Below, in pieces: positions 24,911 through 33,617 of a stretch of DNA of 64,000 bases; positions within the stretch are counted from its first letter, which is position 1, and each line of letters starts with the position of its first letter. A model generated the notes under the pieces. The model ran no database searches. It worked only from the letters and a program-made list of their open reading frames with translations, and was not told where the DNA came from. The position numbers were made by a program, and so were the translations under genes. The DNA comes from Goodfellowiella coeruleoviolacea (lineage in GTDB: Bacteria; Actinomycetota; Actinomycetes; Mycobacteriales; Pseudonocardiaceae), in NCBI RefSeq assembly GCF_024171785.1, contig NZ_JAMTCK010000002.1, positions 124,001 through 188,000 of the forward strand, read 5' to 3'.

Positions 24911-27592
24911 TCACAGCCGGGGGTCGACCGGCTCGGATTCCAGCGCCAGCACCGCGAACACGCATTCGTGCACCCGCCACAGCGGTTCACCCCTGGCCGC
25001 CCGCGCCAGGCCCTCCAGACCCAGCGCGTACTCGCGCAGCGCGAGCGAGCGCTTGCCGCCCAGACTCCGCTGCCGCAGCCGGCTCAGGTGCTCCGGCGCG
25101 GTGTAGTCGGGGCCGTAGACGATCCGCAGGTACTCCCGGCCACGCACCTTCACGCCCGGCTGGACCAGACCGCGGCCGCCCCTGGTCAGGTTGGCCTCGG
25201 GTTTGACCACCACGCCCTCGCCGCCGGCCGAGGTCAGCTCCTCCCACCAGCGCACCCCAGCCGCCACCGAGTCCGCGTCGGCGGTGTCCACCGCCAGCGA
25301 CCGGGTCGGCGCGAACAACTCGGGATCGGCGGCCACCAGCCGCTCGGCCACGGCCAGGTGCCAGGTGTGCGGCCGGTGGTGGTGCGTGCTGCCCTGGCTG
25401 GCCAGCACCTGGAACGGCGCGATCCGCACCCCGTCCAGCCCGCGCGTCGGCCAGCAGTAGCGGCGGTAGGCGGCGCGGAACGCCTCGGCGTCGGCCGCGC
25501 GCCGGGTCACCCGGTCCAGCAGGTCGGCCACGGGCACACCCCGCGCCAGCGCCGCGGCCAACTCCCGCTCCGCCACGGGCAGCACGGCGGCCGCGGCGGC
25601 ACCGACCCTGGCGTACTGGTCGCGGATGAGCTGGCCGGCCTTGGCGCTCCACGGCATCAGCTCCGCGTCCACCAGCAGCCAGCTCGTGCCCAGCTCGTCC
25701 CACAGCCCGGCCGAGGTGACCGCCTCGCCGACCCGGGTCAGCAGCCGCTCGGTCAGTTCCGGCTCGAAGAACGCCCGGCCGGTGCGGGTGTGCACCGCCC
25801 CGTGGCCCTCGACGCCGAACCGGGCGAGCGCGGCCGAGGAATCCCGGCACACCAGCACGACCGCGCGCGAGCCCATGTGCTTCTCCTGGCAGACCACCCG
25901 CCGCACCCCGGCGGCCTGGTAGTCGCCGAACGCCTCCGCCGGGTGCTCCAGCAGCCCGGCCAGCGCCGAGGTGGCCGTGGGGGCCATGGTCGGCGGCAGG
26001 TACAGCAGCCAGCGGGGGTCGATGGCGAACCGGCTCATCACCTCCAGCGCGGCGGCGGCCTGGTCGGCGCGCACCGTGATCCGGCCGTGGTGCTCGGTCA
26101 GCACCGTGCGCCGCCCGGCGACGTCGGCGAGCATCAGCAGGTCCGGCTCGCCGCGCGGAGTGCGGTCGGCGCCGTCCGGTTCCCCACCGTCCGTCTCCGC
26201 ACCGTCCGGTTCCGCACCGTCCGGTTCCGCACCGTCCGTCTCCGCGGCTGTCGGATCTGGGCTGTTCGGTGCCGGGTGCGCGGCCGGGGCCGGTGCCGCA
26301 GCGGGCCCGGTGGGCAACAGCGGCCGGACCGGCTCGTACCAGGTCCGCCGCGCCGGCACGGACACCACCTCGCGCTCGGGATAGCGCAGTGCGGTGAGCT
26401 TGCCACCGAACACGCACCCGGTGTCCAGGCACAGGGTGTTGTTGACCCACTCCACTTCCGGGGTCGGGGTGTGTCCATACAGGACGGTCGCCGACCCCCG
26501 GTACTCGGTGGCCCACGGGTAGCGCACCGGCAGCCCGTACTCGTCGGTCTCGCCGGTGGTGTCGCCGAACAGGGCGAAGGCGCGGACCCGGCCGGAGGCC
26601 CGGCCGTGGTACCGCTCGGGCAGCCCGGCGTGCGCGACCACCAGCCGGCCGCCGTCCAGCACGTAGTGCGACACCAGCTGGTCGCAGAACTCCTCAACCC
26701 GCGCGCGGAACTCCGGCGGCTCACCGGCGAGCTGGCCGAGCGACTCGGCCAGGCCGTGGCCGGTCGACACGTCGCGCCCACGCAGCGCCTTGACCAGTTT
26801 CTGCTCGTGGTTGCCGCACACCACCAGCGCGTGGCCGCGCTCGACCATGCCCATGGCCAGCCGCAGCACGCCGGGCGTGTCCGGGCCGCGGTCCACCAGG
26901 TCGCCGACGAACACGACCGTGCGGCCAAGCGGGTGGTGCGCGTCCACCGCCCGGCCCCGCTCGTCCCGTTCCACGACGTAGCCCAGCGCGGCCAGCAGGT
27001 CCACCAGTTCGGCCAGGCAGCCGTGCACGTCCCCGATCACGTCGAACGGTCCGGTCTGCGCCCGCCGGTCGTTGAGCAGCGGCTCGACCACGATGCTGGC
27101 GGCGTCCACCTCGTCCTGCCCGCGCAGCACGTGCACCCGGCGGAAGCCCTCCTTGCTCAGCGACTTCAGCGCGCGGCGCAGGTCAGCCCGCTGCCTGCGG
27201 ATGACGTGCGCGCCGAAGTCGCGGTCGGGGCGGGCCGCGGTGCGCGCCAGGCAGACCGACTCGGGCAGGTCCAGCACGATGGCCACCGGGAGCACGTGGT
27301 GCTGCCTGGCCAGGCGCACCAGGGCGGCGCGGGGTTCGCGCTGCACGTTGGTCGCGTCCACCACGGTGATCCGCCCGGCGGCCAGGCGTTTGCCGGCCAC
27401 GTGGTGCAGCGCGTCGAACGCTTCGGCCGAGGCGGACTGGTCGTTGACGTCGTCGGCGACCAGCCCCCGGAAGAAGTCGCTGGACAGCACCTGGGTGGGG
27501 GCGAAGTGCCTGCCGGCGAAGGTGGACTTGCCGGAGCCGGACACCCCGACCAGCACGACCAGTGACATGTCCGGAATGGACAGTTCGGCCAC
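24911..27592 (-). CDS. pnkp: Bacterial polynucleotide kinase-phosphatase/ligase
   Basis: An 893-residue three-domain RNA repair enzyme. The kinase domain has the P-loop GVSGSGKST at residues 16-24. The metallophosphoesterase domain has IGDVHGC near 188, GDLVDRGPD and CGNHEQK. The adenylyltransferase/ligase domain has motif I EKHMG with Lys near 571 and EGVVVKPEAN later. The length is close to that of Clostridium thermocellum Pnkp (870). It heals and seals broken RNA, and needs Hen1 as partner. The start is GTG 27592, 3 bases after the hen1 stop, with GGACGG upstream. An acidic pentapeptide repeat separates phosphatase and ligase. Confidence 0.94.
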   Translation of the reverse strand: MAELSIPDMSLVVLVGVSGSGKSTFAGRHFAPTQVLSSDFFRGLVADDVNDQSASAEAFDALHHVAGKRLAAGRITVVDATNVQREPRAALVRLARQHHVLPVAIVLDLPESVCLARTAARPDRDFGAHVIRRQRADLRRALKSLSKEGFRRVHVLRGQDEVDAASIVVEPLLNDRRAQTGPFDVIGDVHGCLAELVDLLAALGYVVERDERGRAVDAHHPLGRTVVFVGDLVDRGPDTPGVLRLAMGMVERGHALVVCGNHEQKLVKALRGRDVSTGHGLAESLGQLAGEPPEFRARVEEFCDQLVSHYVLDGGRLVVAHAGLPERYHGRASGRVRAFALFGDTTGETDEYGLPVRYPWATEYRGSATVLYGHTPTPEVEWVNNTLCLDTGCVFGGKLTALRYPEREVVSVPARRTWYEPVRPLLPTGPAAAPAPAAHPAPNSPDPTAAETDGAEPDGAEPDGAETDGGEPDGADRTPRGEPDLLMLADVAGRRTVLTEHHGRITVRADQAAAALEVMSRFAIDPRWLLYLPPTMAPTATSALAGLLEHPAEAFGDYQAAGVRRVVCQEKHMGSRAVVLVCRDSSAALARFGVEGHGAVHTRTGRAFFEPELTERLLTRVGEAVTSAGLWDELGTSWLLVDAELMPWSAKAGQLIRDQYARVGAAAAAVLPVAERELAAALARGVPVADLLDRVTRRAADAEAFRAAYRRYCWPTRGLDGVRIAPFQVLASQGSTHHHRPHTWHLAVAERLVAADPELFAPTRSLAVDTADADSVAAGVRWWEELTSAGGEGVVVKPEANLTRGGRGLVQPGVKVRGREYLRIVYGPDYTAPEHLSRLRQRSLGGKRSLALREYALGLEGLARAARGEPLWRVHECVFAVLALESEPVDPRL
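26171..26245 (-). repeat. Five 15-bp tandem repeats in pnkp
   Basis: Five units of 15 bases (26171-26185, 26186-26200, 26201-26215, 26216-26230, 26231-26245) follow the pattern ACCGTCCGGTTCCGC with small changes. They encode repeats of the type AEPDG/AETDG in the linker between phosphatase and ligase domains. Copy number may vary between strains. Confidence 0.85.
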
Positions 27593-27595
27593 GGT

Positions 27596-28999
27596 TCAGC
27601 CGTCCTTCCTGGTGAACACGGCCAGTTGGGTGGGTGCGCCGACCTCCGGGTCGGGCTGGCCGACGGGCAGGTGCCGCACGCGGTAGCCGCGACGCTCGGC
27701 CACCGCCCCGGCCCACGCGCGGAACTGCTCGCGGGTCCACTCGAAACGGTGGTCCGGGTGGCGCAACCGGTTCGGCCCCAGCGCGGGGAACCGGACGTTG
27801 TACTCGGCGTTGGGCGTGGTCACCACGACGGTGCCGGGCCGGGCGCCGTGGAACACCGCGCGTTCCAGCGCGGGCAGCCGGCCGGGGTCGACGTGCTCGA
27901 CCACCTCCATCAGCACGGCCGCGTCGTAGCCGGCCAGCGCGGGGTCGAGGTAGGTCAGCGCCGACTGCCGCAGGCTGATCCGGGCCCGCTGCCGCTCGGA
28001 CATCCGGTCCAGCCGCAGCCGGCGCTCGGCCGCCGCCAACGCCCGCGCCGCCACGTCCACCCCGACGATCTCGGTGACCGCGGGCTCGGCGAGCAGGTCG
28101 GCCAGCAGCGCGCCACTGCCGCAGCCCAGGTCGAGCACGCGCCGCGCACCCGCCTCGCGCAGCACGGCCAGCACGCGCTGCCGCCGGGCCAGCGCCAGCG
28201 CCCCCGGCTGCGCCTGGTCGGTGGCCACCGCGTCGGCCAGGGAGTTGTCCAGCTCGTCGGCGGCCACCTCGTCGGCCTCGGCCAGCCGGGCCAGCGCCGA
28301 GGCGACATAGGGTCGGCGGTGCACCAGGTAGCGCGCGGTGATCAGCTCCCGTTCCGGGTGCCCGGCCAGCCAGCCCTCGCCGGCGCGCAGCAGCTTGGCC
28401 ACCTCGTCCTCGGCCACCCAGTAGTGCTTGGCGTTGTCCAGCACCGGCAGCAGCACGTACAGCTGCTTGAGCGCGTCGGACAGCAGCGCTCGCCCGGACA
28501 GCCGCACATCCAGGTAGGGCGCCGCGCCCCACTCGGGGAACACCGGGTCCAGCGGCACCGGGGTGGCGGCCACCCGCCAGCCCAGCGGACCGAACAACCG
28601 GGCCACCAGGTCGGGGCCGCCGTGGCAGGGCAGCGCCGGTATCCGGACCCGCAGCGGGATCGGCCGCGCGGCCAGGTCGGGCCGGGCGTCGCAGCGGCCC
28701 TTCAACGCGGTGCGGAACACCGCGCCCAGGGCCACCGCGAGCAGCGAGCCCGCCGCGTACGGCCGGTCGTTGACGTACTGGCCCAGTGCGAACGCGCTGT
28801 CCCGGCGCCCGCGGACCAGCCCGACCGGGTCGACCTCCAGCAGCAGTGCGGCCGTGCACTCGTCCGCGTCGGCACGTGGGTAGAACACGTGCGCCGTGCC
28901 CGACGCCAGGGTGAAGGACTGGGCCCGCTGCGGATGCTTGTGCAGCAGGAAACCCAGATCGGTGGCTGGCGGCTGGTCGGTCGTCAAGGTCAGGAACAC
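27596..28999 (-). CDS. hen1: Hen1 RNA 3'-terminal 2'-O-methyltransferase
   Basis: A 467-residue protein. The N-terminal half (FLTLTTDQPPATDLGFLLHK, then HVFYP and the RDSAFALGQYVNDRPYAAGS segment) is the bacterial Hen1 domain that activates the ligase of Pnkp. The C-terminal methyltransferase has VLDLGCGSGALL for S-adenosylmethionine and MEVVEHVDPGRLPALE, whose E-x-x-E-H is the metal site of Hen1. It marks the repaired RNA end with a 2'-O-methyl group so that a toxin cannot cut again. GTG 28999 fits the family start; there is no clear ribosome site, and GATACT lies 7 bases upstream, so the transcript may be leaderless. It is the first gene of the pair with pnkp. Confidence 0.93.
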   Translation of the reverse strand: MFLTLTTDQPPATDLGFLLHKHPQRAQSFTLASGTAHVFYPRADADECTAALLLEVDPVGLVRGRRDSAFALGQYVNDRPYAAGSLLAVALGAVFRTALKGRCDARPDLAARPIPLRVRIPALPCHGGPDLVARLFGPLGWRVAATPVPLDPVFPEWGAAPYLDVRLSGRALLSDALKQLYVLLPVLDNAKHYWVAEDEVAKLLRAGEGWLAGHPERELITARYLVHRRPYVASALARLAEADEVAADELDNSLADAVATDQAQPGALALARRQRVLAVLREAGARRVLDLGCGSGALLADLLAEPAVTEIVGVDVAARALAAAERRLRLDRMSERQRARISLRQSALTYLDPALAGYDAAVLMEVVEHVDPGRLPALERAVFHGARPGTVVVTTPNAEYNVRFPALGPNRLRHPDHRFEWTREQFRAWAGAVAERRGYRVRHLPVGQPDPEVGAPTQLAVFTRKDG

Positions 29000-29006
29000 G
29001 TTCGGC

Positions 29007-29012
29007 AGTATC
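29007..29012 (-). promoter_or_regulatory. Possible -10 element of hen1
   Basis: GATACT on the minus strand, 7 bases before the GTG. Combined with the missing ribosome site it suggests leaderless mRNA. No good -35 hexamer was found at 17 bases. Confidence 0.3.
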
Positions 29013-29166
29013 GTCCAGACGAGCGGATCACCCCACGGATTTGTTCGCTCACCCGGCAGAGCAGCGGCGCTGCCCGCGACCGCCCGCCCGAGCCCATAAC
29101 CTGGCCTTGGCCGTGAGTGCTTTCCTGGCAGGGCCCCTCGGCGTGGGCCGGAAACGGTGGTGACTC

Positions 29167-29886
29167 GTGCAGGCACCGGCTGCGGTGGTGTTCGACGTGT
29201 TCGGCACCCTGGTCGACTGGTACACCTCGATCAGCGAGCGGGCCAGGCGGATCGCCGCGCGCGCCGGGGTGGAGCTGGACGCGGAGCGGCTGACCGTGCT
29301 GTGGCGTGGCCGGTACGGGCCGGCCCTGGACGCGGTGCGGCTGCGCCAGCGCCCCTGGTGCGACCTGGACCAGCTGCACCGCGAGTCACTGGCGGAGACG
29401 CTGGCCGAACTCGGCGTCCGGTTGGCCGAGGCGGACCAGGAGGAACTGGTCGCCGGCTGGCACCAGCTGCGACCGTGGCCGGGCGTGCCCGAGGCCCTTG
29501 CCCAGCTGCGCCGGCTGCTGCCGGTCGCGGCGCTGTCCAACGGCCACATCCGGCTGCTGATCGACCTGACCCGGTACGCCGGGCTGTCGTTCGACACGCT
29601 GCTCTCCGCGGAACTGGCCGGCACCTACAAGCCGCATCCCGCCGTCTACCAGACCGCGGCCCGGCTGCTGGGCCTGGCGCCGGACCGGGTCGTGCTGGTC
29701 GCCTGCCACGGCTGGGACCTGGCGGGCGCCCGGCAGGCCGGACTGCGCACCGCCCACCTGCCCCGGCCCACCGAGTGGGGGCCGAACGCACCGGCCCGCG
29801 CCGTGCCCGAGGCCGACATCACCGCCAGCGACATCACCGACCTGGTGGGCCGGATCGCCCTGCTGGCCACCCCGGCCAGCGGCTGA
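29167..29886 (+). CDS. HAD-superfamily hydrolase, 2-haloacid dehalogenase type
   Basis: A 239-residue haloacid dehalogenase-like protein. Motif I is [12 protein letters not shown] with the nucleophilic Asp at residue 10, motif II is LSNGH near 122, the Lys of motif III is in [12 protein letters not shown] near 157, and motif IV is [10 protein letters not shown] near 181. This resembles type II L-2-haloacid dehalogenases, although many such proteins are phosphatases with other substrates. GTG 29167 has GGTGGTGA just upstream. It is divergent from hen1 and is followed after 41 bases by a reductase gene on the same strand. Confidence 0.85.
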   Translation: MQAPAAVVFDVFGTLVDWYTSISERARRIAARAGVELDAERLTVLWRGRYGPALDAVRLRQRPWCDLDQLHRESLAETLAELGVRLAEADQEELVAGWHQLRPWPGVPEALAQLRRLLPVAALSNGHIRLLIDLTRYAGLSFDTLLSAELAGTYKPHPAVYQTAARLLGLAPDRVVLVACHGWDLAGARQAGLRTAHLPRPTEWGPNAPARAVPEADITASDITDLVGRIALLATPASG

Positions 29887-29927
29887 ACCACCGGAATGAA
29901 CCAGAACGCAACCGTGTTGGAGGACAC

Positions 29928-30368
29928 ATGCCTCTTGTTGGCGAGTACGAGCCGAGTCCCACGCAGTGGGCGCGCGACCAGGTGGAGCTGTACGAGCGCT
30001 CGGGCGGGACCGAGGGAACGACCCTGAACGGCCTGCCGGTCGTGATCCTGACGACCAGGGGCGCCAAAACCGGCAAGATCCGCAAGACCCCGCTGATGCG
30101 GGTCGAGCACGACGGCCAGTACGCGGTGGTCGCCTCGCTGGGCGGCGCGCCCAAGCACCCGGTCTGGTACTACAACCTGCTGGCCGATCCCCGGGTGGAG
30201 TTGCAGGACGGGCCGGTCAAGCAGGACATGGTGGCGCGTGAGGTCACCGGCGAGGAGAAGGCCCTGTGGTGGGAGCGCGCGGTCGCGGCGTTCCCGCCCT
30301 ACGCGGAGTACCAGCAGAAGACCGAGCGGCAGATCCCGGTCTTCGTGCTCACCCCGGCGCAGCACTGA
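29928..30368 (+). CDS. Deazaflavin (F420)-dependent nitroreductase-family protein
   Basis: A 146-residue protein of the Ddn/DUF385 family. ATG 29928 has GGAGG at 29919-29923. The typical core [56 protein letters not shown] is present (bases about 30040-30210): [11 protein letters not shown] binds the F420 phosphate region and HPVWYYNL follows the beta-barrel. Relatives use reduced F420 to reduce quinones or nitro compounds. Its partner substrate is unknown. It may share a transcript with the HAD gene upstream. Confidence 0.9.
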   Translation: MPLVGEYEPSPTQWARDQVELYERSGGTEGTTLNGLPVVILTTRGAKTGKIRKTPLMRVEHDGQYAVVASLGGAPKHPVWYYNLLADPRVELQDGPVKQDMVAREVTGEEKALWWERAVAAFPPYAEYQQKTERQIPVFVLTPAQH

Positions 30369-30834
30369 CCGACGCGGGTGCGGCGGACGCGTGCGACGGG
30401 ACAGCGGTGTGCTGACCCGACCGGAGGGTCGGCGCTGACCCGTCGCGCGTTCCCGGTCGAGCGCGGGAGCCTCGGCCCGGTCCGTCCACGAGGGACACAC
30501 GGCGAAGCCGGAACTCGTTGGCAGAACAGGGTGTACAACCGGACCCGGGCCGTGTTAACGTCTGCGCCGTGATCTGATGGACATCGCGAGCGCGCCAGGC
30601 GCGCCATCCACACCGCGTCTGCGGTTTCACCCGTGACGCGCATCTCTGTCGATTGGTAGCCCCCGTGGTTCACGCGGGTGTGGTTCTGCCAACGGCTCTC
30701 ACCGATCTGATCGCTCCCGCCTGACCTGGTCCCGCCCTGCCCACCTGTCGTGCACACGTGGGCCGCGGTGGCCGGGCTGACGCTCGCGGACGCGACGGAT
30801 TTCCCAGCACGTTCGCACCCTGAGGGAGGCGCAC
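30369..30834. other. Intergenic stretch before small basic protein
   Basis: No gene is supported. The stretch around 30520-30560 is AT-richer (GTGTACAACC, GTGTTAACGTC) and may contain a promoter, but I found no -35/-10 pair with good spacing. Confidence 0.4.
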
Positions 30835-31092
30835 ATGGCCGCGCACTCGGCACCCCGCGACGCCACGTCCACTTCGTCCCTGATCACCAACTCGGTTCCC
30901 GGTGAGGAGACCACCATTCCCGCTCCGTTCCACACCGACCAGCCCGCCACCAACGCCGCCCCGAACCGGCGGCAGCGCCGCATGGCCGGCAAGCAGCAGC
31001 AGTTGCCCCCGGCCAGGATTCCGGCCGCTGGCCGCAACGGCGTGGCCGTGAACCCGCGCCAGTTCGCGGTGCGCCGCCGCGGCGGCCGGTGA
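30835..31092 (+). CDS. Small basic protein, unknown
   Basis: An 85-residue protein with a strong ribosome site (GGGAGG at 30824-30829) before ATG 30835. The first half is Ser/Thr/Pro-rich and probably disordered (DATSTSSLITNSVPGEETTIP). The second half is basic: NRRQRRMAGKQQQLPPARIP and NPRQFAVRRRGGR. Nothing suggests membrane or export signals. A nucleic-acid-binding role is conceivable but only from charge. A perfect 13-bp terminator follows directly, which supports a separately expressed gene. Confidence 0.6.
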   Translation: MAAHSAPRDATSTSSLITNSVPGEETTIPAPFHTDQPATNAAPNRRQRRMAGKQQQLPPARIPAAGRNGVAVNPRQFAVRRRGGR

Positions 31093-31098
31093 GCGACG

Positions 31099-31130
31099 GG
31101 GGGCGGAGGTTCGTCGAAACCTCCGCCCCC
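31099..31130 (+). terminator. Terminator of the small basic protein gene
   Basis: GGGGGCGGAGGTT at 31099-31111 pairs perfectly with AACCTCCGCCCCC at 31118-31130 across a 6-base loop, followed by ACAACACTTT. Confidence 0.85.
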
Positions 31131-31463
31131 ACAACACTTTCCCGGCACCGCCACCATCGTCCACTGAGGACGACGGCGGCCCTCGCCCAAGCCCCTCGGT
31201 CAGCCCGGCCCGCGCGTGCGCCTTGACCAGCCCCCCCGGGCAGATCGCCGGAAGGGTGTTCCCCGGTTGTGACCAGCCGGTCGGACGGATGTGACAGACT
31301 TGACTCAGATCAGTCAGCATCCGGCATCAACTGGGCAATGCCGGCATGTGTAGTGATCTCGGTAGTCAATCTGACGCTAGAGTGCACGGCCGGAGGCATC
31401 GTCGCGGAGTGGATCGGTTGTGGGCATGACCAGGGACAGCGTGTGCACCCGGAGACCGGCCGG
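31131..31463. other. Upstream region of the XRE-TPR gene
   Basis: About 330 bases without a gene. An AT-richer part (31290-31385) holds TTGACT at 31300 and the perfect palindrome ATGCCGGCAT near 31338, preceded 20 bases earlier by the similar ATCCGGCAT. These may be regulator sites. No -10 at suitable spacing was found. Confidence 0.35.
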
Positions 31464-32693
31464 ATGACCGATCACGTGGACTCTGGTTTCGGGGCCCGGC
31501 TGCGCGCGATTCGCCAGCGGCGCGGGCTCACCCAGCGGCAACTGGCCTGCCCCGGCATCTCCACGAGCTATGTCTCCCGGCTGGAATCCGGCAACCGGGT
31601 GCCCTCGCCCTCGGTGGTCGCCCAGTTGGCCGAGGCGCTCGGGGTGACCGCGGCCGAGCTGCTCGGCACGGCCGCCGAAGACCTCGGCCAGGACGAGGCC
31701 CTGCACTGGTGCGAGGCCACCCTCGCCGTTCGCGACGGTGATCTCGACAGCGCCGTCGACCTGCTCACCGAACTGGGCCGGCGGCACCAGGACGACCTCT
31801 TCGCCTGGTCGGTGCGGTGGACCAGGGCGGTGCTGATGAGCCGTGGGCGGGACGCCGACGAGCTGCTCACCGCGGTGGAGGAGTTGCGCGCCGGCTGGTC
31901 GCCGGGGCCGGCGGTGGACGCCCTGGTGGAGTTGCAGCGGGCGCACACCCTGTGGCGGCTCGGCCGGCCGTCCGAGGCGGTGCGGTCCGCGCGGCTGGCC
32001 GCGGACCTGGTGGGGCAGCAGGCCTCGCCGGCGCGGCGGCGGGTCCGGGTCCGCGCGCTGGTCACCCTGTGCACCCAGTTGGCCAGGTCCGGCCGGTTCA
32101 CCGAGGCCGAACAGGCGATCGAGGAACTCACCCGAGAACTCGACGGCCTGCCGCAGGACCAGCTGGCGGTCTCGGCGTGGTGGGTCCGGGCCCAGGTGAA
32201 GGAGCGGCTGGGTGAGCTGACCGAGGCGTACCGGTCGATCAGGCACGCGCTGGACCTGCTCAAGGACTGCTCCGGCGGCCCGGCGTTCCGCTGCCGGGTC
32301 CGGCTGGCCGCGGTGTCGATCGAGCTGCGGTCGTCCGTGCCGGACCTGGCCGCGATCGCCAGGGAACTCGACGAGGTGGCGGCCGAGGCCAGTCCGGCCA
32401 CCGTGCTGGTCGGGCAGGTGGCCGAGCTGCGTGCCGAGTTGGCGCTGTTGCAGGACGATCCCGACCGCTGCTGGGCACTGGCCGAGCACGCGCTGTCCCT
32501 GGGCGTGCTCGACGACGAGGACGAGCTGCGCTGCCACCTGCTCCGGGTCCGGGCCGCCGACCAGGCCGACGACCAGGACAGGTTCGGCGCGGCGCGGAAG
32601 TCGCTCGCCGCCCTGCTCGACCGGATCAGTCCCGAGGTGGTGGACCCGCTGCTGTGGCGCGACATCGCCCGGTTCGCCCTGAGCCGTCCCTAG
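31464..32693 (+). CDS. XRE-family regulator with TPR-like C-terminal region
   Basis: A 409-residue regulator. Residues 8-65 form a helix-turn-helix of the HTH_3 type (RLRAIRQRRGLTQRQLACPG, then STSYVSRLESGNRVPSPS). The rest is all-helical, rich in Ala, Leu and Asp/Glu, with repeated helix pairs such as ALHWCEATLAVRDGDLDSAV and RFTEAEQAIEELTREL, in the manner of TPR repeats. Such proteins often bind peptides or partner regulators. ATG 31464 has GGAG 9 bases upstream; longer in-frame starts from 31269 read through non-protein-like sequence. It heads the regulator island that continues with three LAL genes, though a 920-base gap separates them. Confidence 0.85.
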   Translation: MTDHVDSGFGARLRAIRQRRGLTQRQLACPGISTSYVSRLESGNRVPSPSVVAQLAEALGVTAAELLGTAAEDLGQDEALHWCEATLAVRDGDLDSAVDLLTELGRRHQDDLFAWSVRWTRAVLMSRGRDADELLTAVEELRAGWSPGPAVDALVELQRAHTLWRLGRPSEAVRSARLAADLVGQQASPARRRVRVRALVTLCTQLARSGRFTEAEQAIEELTRELDGLPQDQLAVSAWWVRAQVKERLGELTEAYRSIRHALDLLKDCSGGPAFRCRVRLAAVSIELRSSVPDLAAIARELDEVAAEASPATVLVGQVAELRAELALLQDDPDRCWALAEHALSLGVLDDEDELRCHLLRVRAADQADDQDRFGAARKSLAALLDRISPEVVDPLLWRDIARFALSRP

Positions 32694-32839
32694 TGCGGTG
32701 ACCCTGGTGCGGGCCGCGAACGGGGCACGGAACACCGTTCGTGCCCCGGCACCCGCGCCGAGATCATCCCGAGAGCCGCCGCGGCCACCACCACCGGCAC
32801 GAGAAACCGCCGCCACCACGCTGTCACCGTCATCCGCAC
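32690..32839 (-). CDS. Possible small membrane or secreted peptide
   Basis: A doubtful 49-residue frame from GTG 32839 with GGAG 8-9 bases upstream. It has a basic start (TAWWRR), one hydrophobic stretch (FLVPVVVAAAALGMI) and a basic, proline-rich tail. It overlaps the last 4 bases of the XRE gene and the terminator hairpin, both of which argue against it. Confidence 0.25.
   Translation of the reverse strand: MRMTVTAWWRRFLVPVVVAAAALGMISARVPGHERCSVPRSRPAPGSPH
32721..32748 (+). terminator. Terminator of the XRE-TPR gene
   Basis: CGGGGCACG at 32721-32729 pairs perfectly with CGTGCCCCG at 32740-32748 across a 10-base loop, 27 bases after the stop. Confidence 0.65.
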
Positions 32840-33617
32840 TGGTGCCGCTCCTGCTTCCTGGCTGCTGGCTGTTCCGACACAAACCACAGACCGATCACGA
32901 AATGCCCGAGGGGAAAATAGCCGAGCCGCACGTCAGGCGCGTGCGAGCCAGCGATGTCTGCACAAGCTGGCAAGCAATGTGCCGATTTCGACCCGCACTC
33001 GGCCGACGCGCCCAGTTCGCCCGCCCGCCTGGTCGAGCCCAGGACGGGTGGTGTGCCGCACTCCGCCACCACCCGCCGCCCGGGAAACGCCCACCGCAGG
33101 TCACCCCGTCCACCCGTGCCGGGCGGGCCGGCCCCGCCGAGTCGCCGGCCGCCGGTCGTTCCCCGCGAACCGAACGGCGCGGTGGGTGCGGGCGAATCCG
33201 GTGACTAGCACTGGTGTGGCGGCCGGCGGCCGTGGTGACCACATGCCGGGAACACCCACGTCGCCGGCGCTGCACGGGCCCGGTCGGGCTCGCGGCTTAT
33301 CTGATCAACCCGGGCTTGTCAAGCTTTGTCACATTCCCGCACGAACCTCCGCTGCTCGGTCGAGCTGTGGTGCCCGCGTGGTGGAAAACAGTGGAATGCC
33401 GGATTCGTCAGGCTGAACTTTAGTGTTCTCCCGGTAATTTCTCCCGGTGTCCAGCCAAGCTGGCACTGTCTGCCCAGCGGCCGGGCGGTGCTGACTCGAC
33501 CGTGATCGACTGCGTATCATGCCGGGGAGGCAAGCTCGGGAATGGCTTGTCAACTGTGGTCACATGGATGTCAACTGGCCCCGCGGCCGGGTGGCCGGAT
33601 CACAAGGAGGCTGACCA
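32840..33617. other. Long upstream region of the first LAL gene
   Basis: About 780 bases without a supported gene. It gets AT-richer towards the LAL start. Direct repeats stand out: TTCTCCCGGT at 33426-33435 and 33439-33448 (13-bp period), and TGTCAACTG at 33548-33556 and 33569-33577 (21-bp period). They are likely regulator sites. Confidence 0.45.
33548..33577 (+). promoter_or_regulatory. Direct repeat TGTCAACTG with 21-bp period
   Basis: Two exact 9-base copies begin 21 bases apart, two helical turns, so proteins would bind on one face of the DNA. They end 40 bases before the GTG of the first LAL gene, within the likely promoter. Confidence 0.5.

Noticed and set aside
30416-30432. Short stem CCGACC/GGTCGG after the deazaflavin reductase gene
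   Set aside because: Only 6 bp with a tight loop, too weak in a GC-rich background to call a terminator.
32698-33204. Plus-strand frame of 168 codons after the XRE-TPR gene
   Set aside because: Pro/Arg-rich composition, terminator hairpin inside its beginning and no ribosome site.
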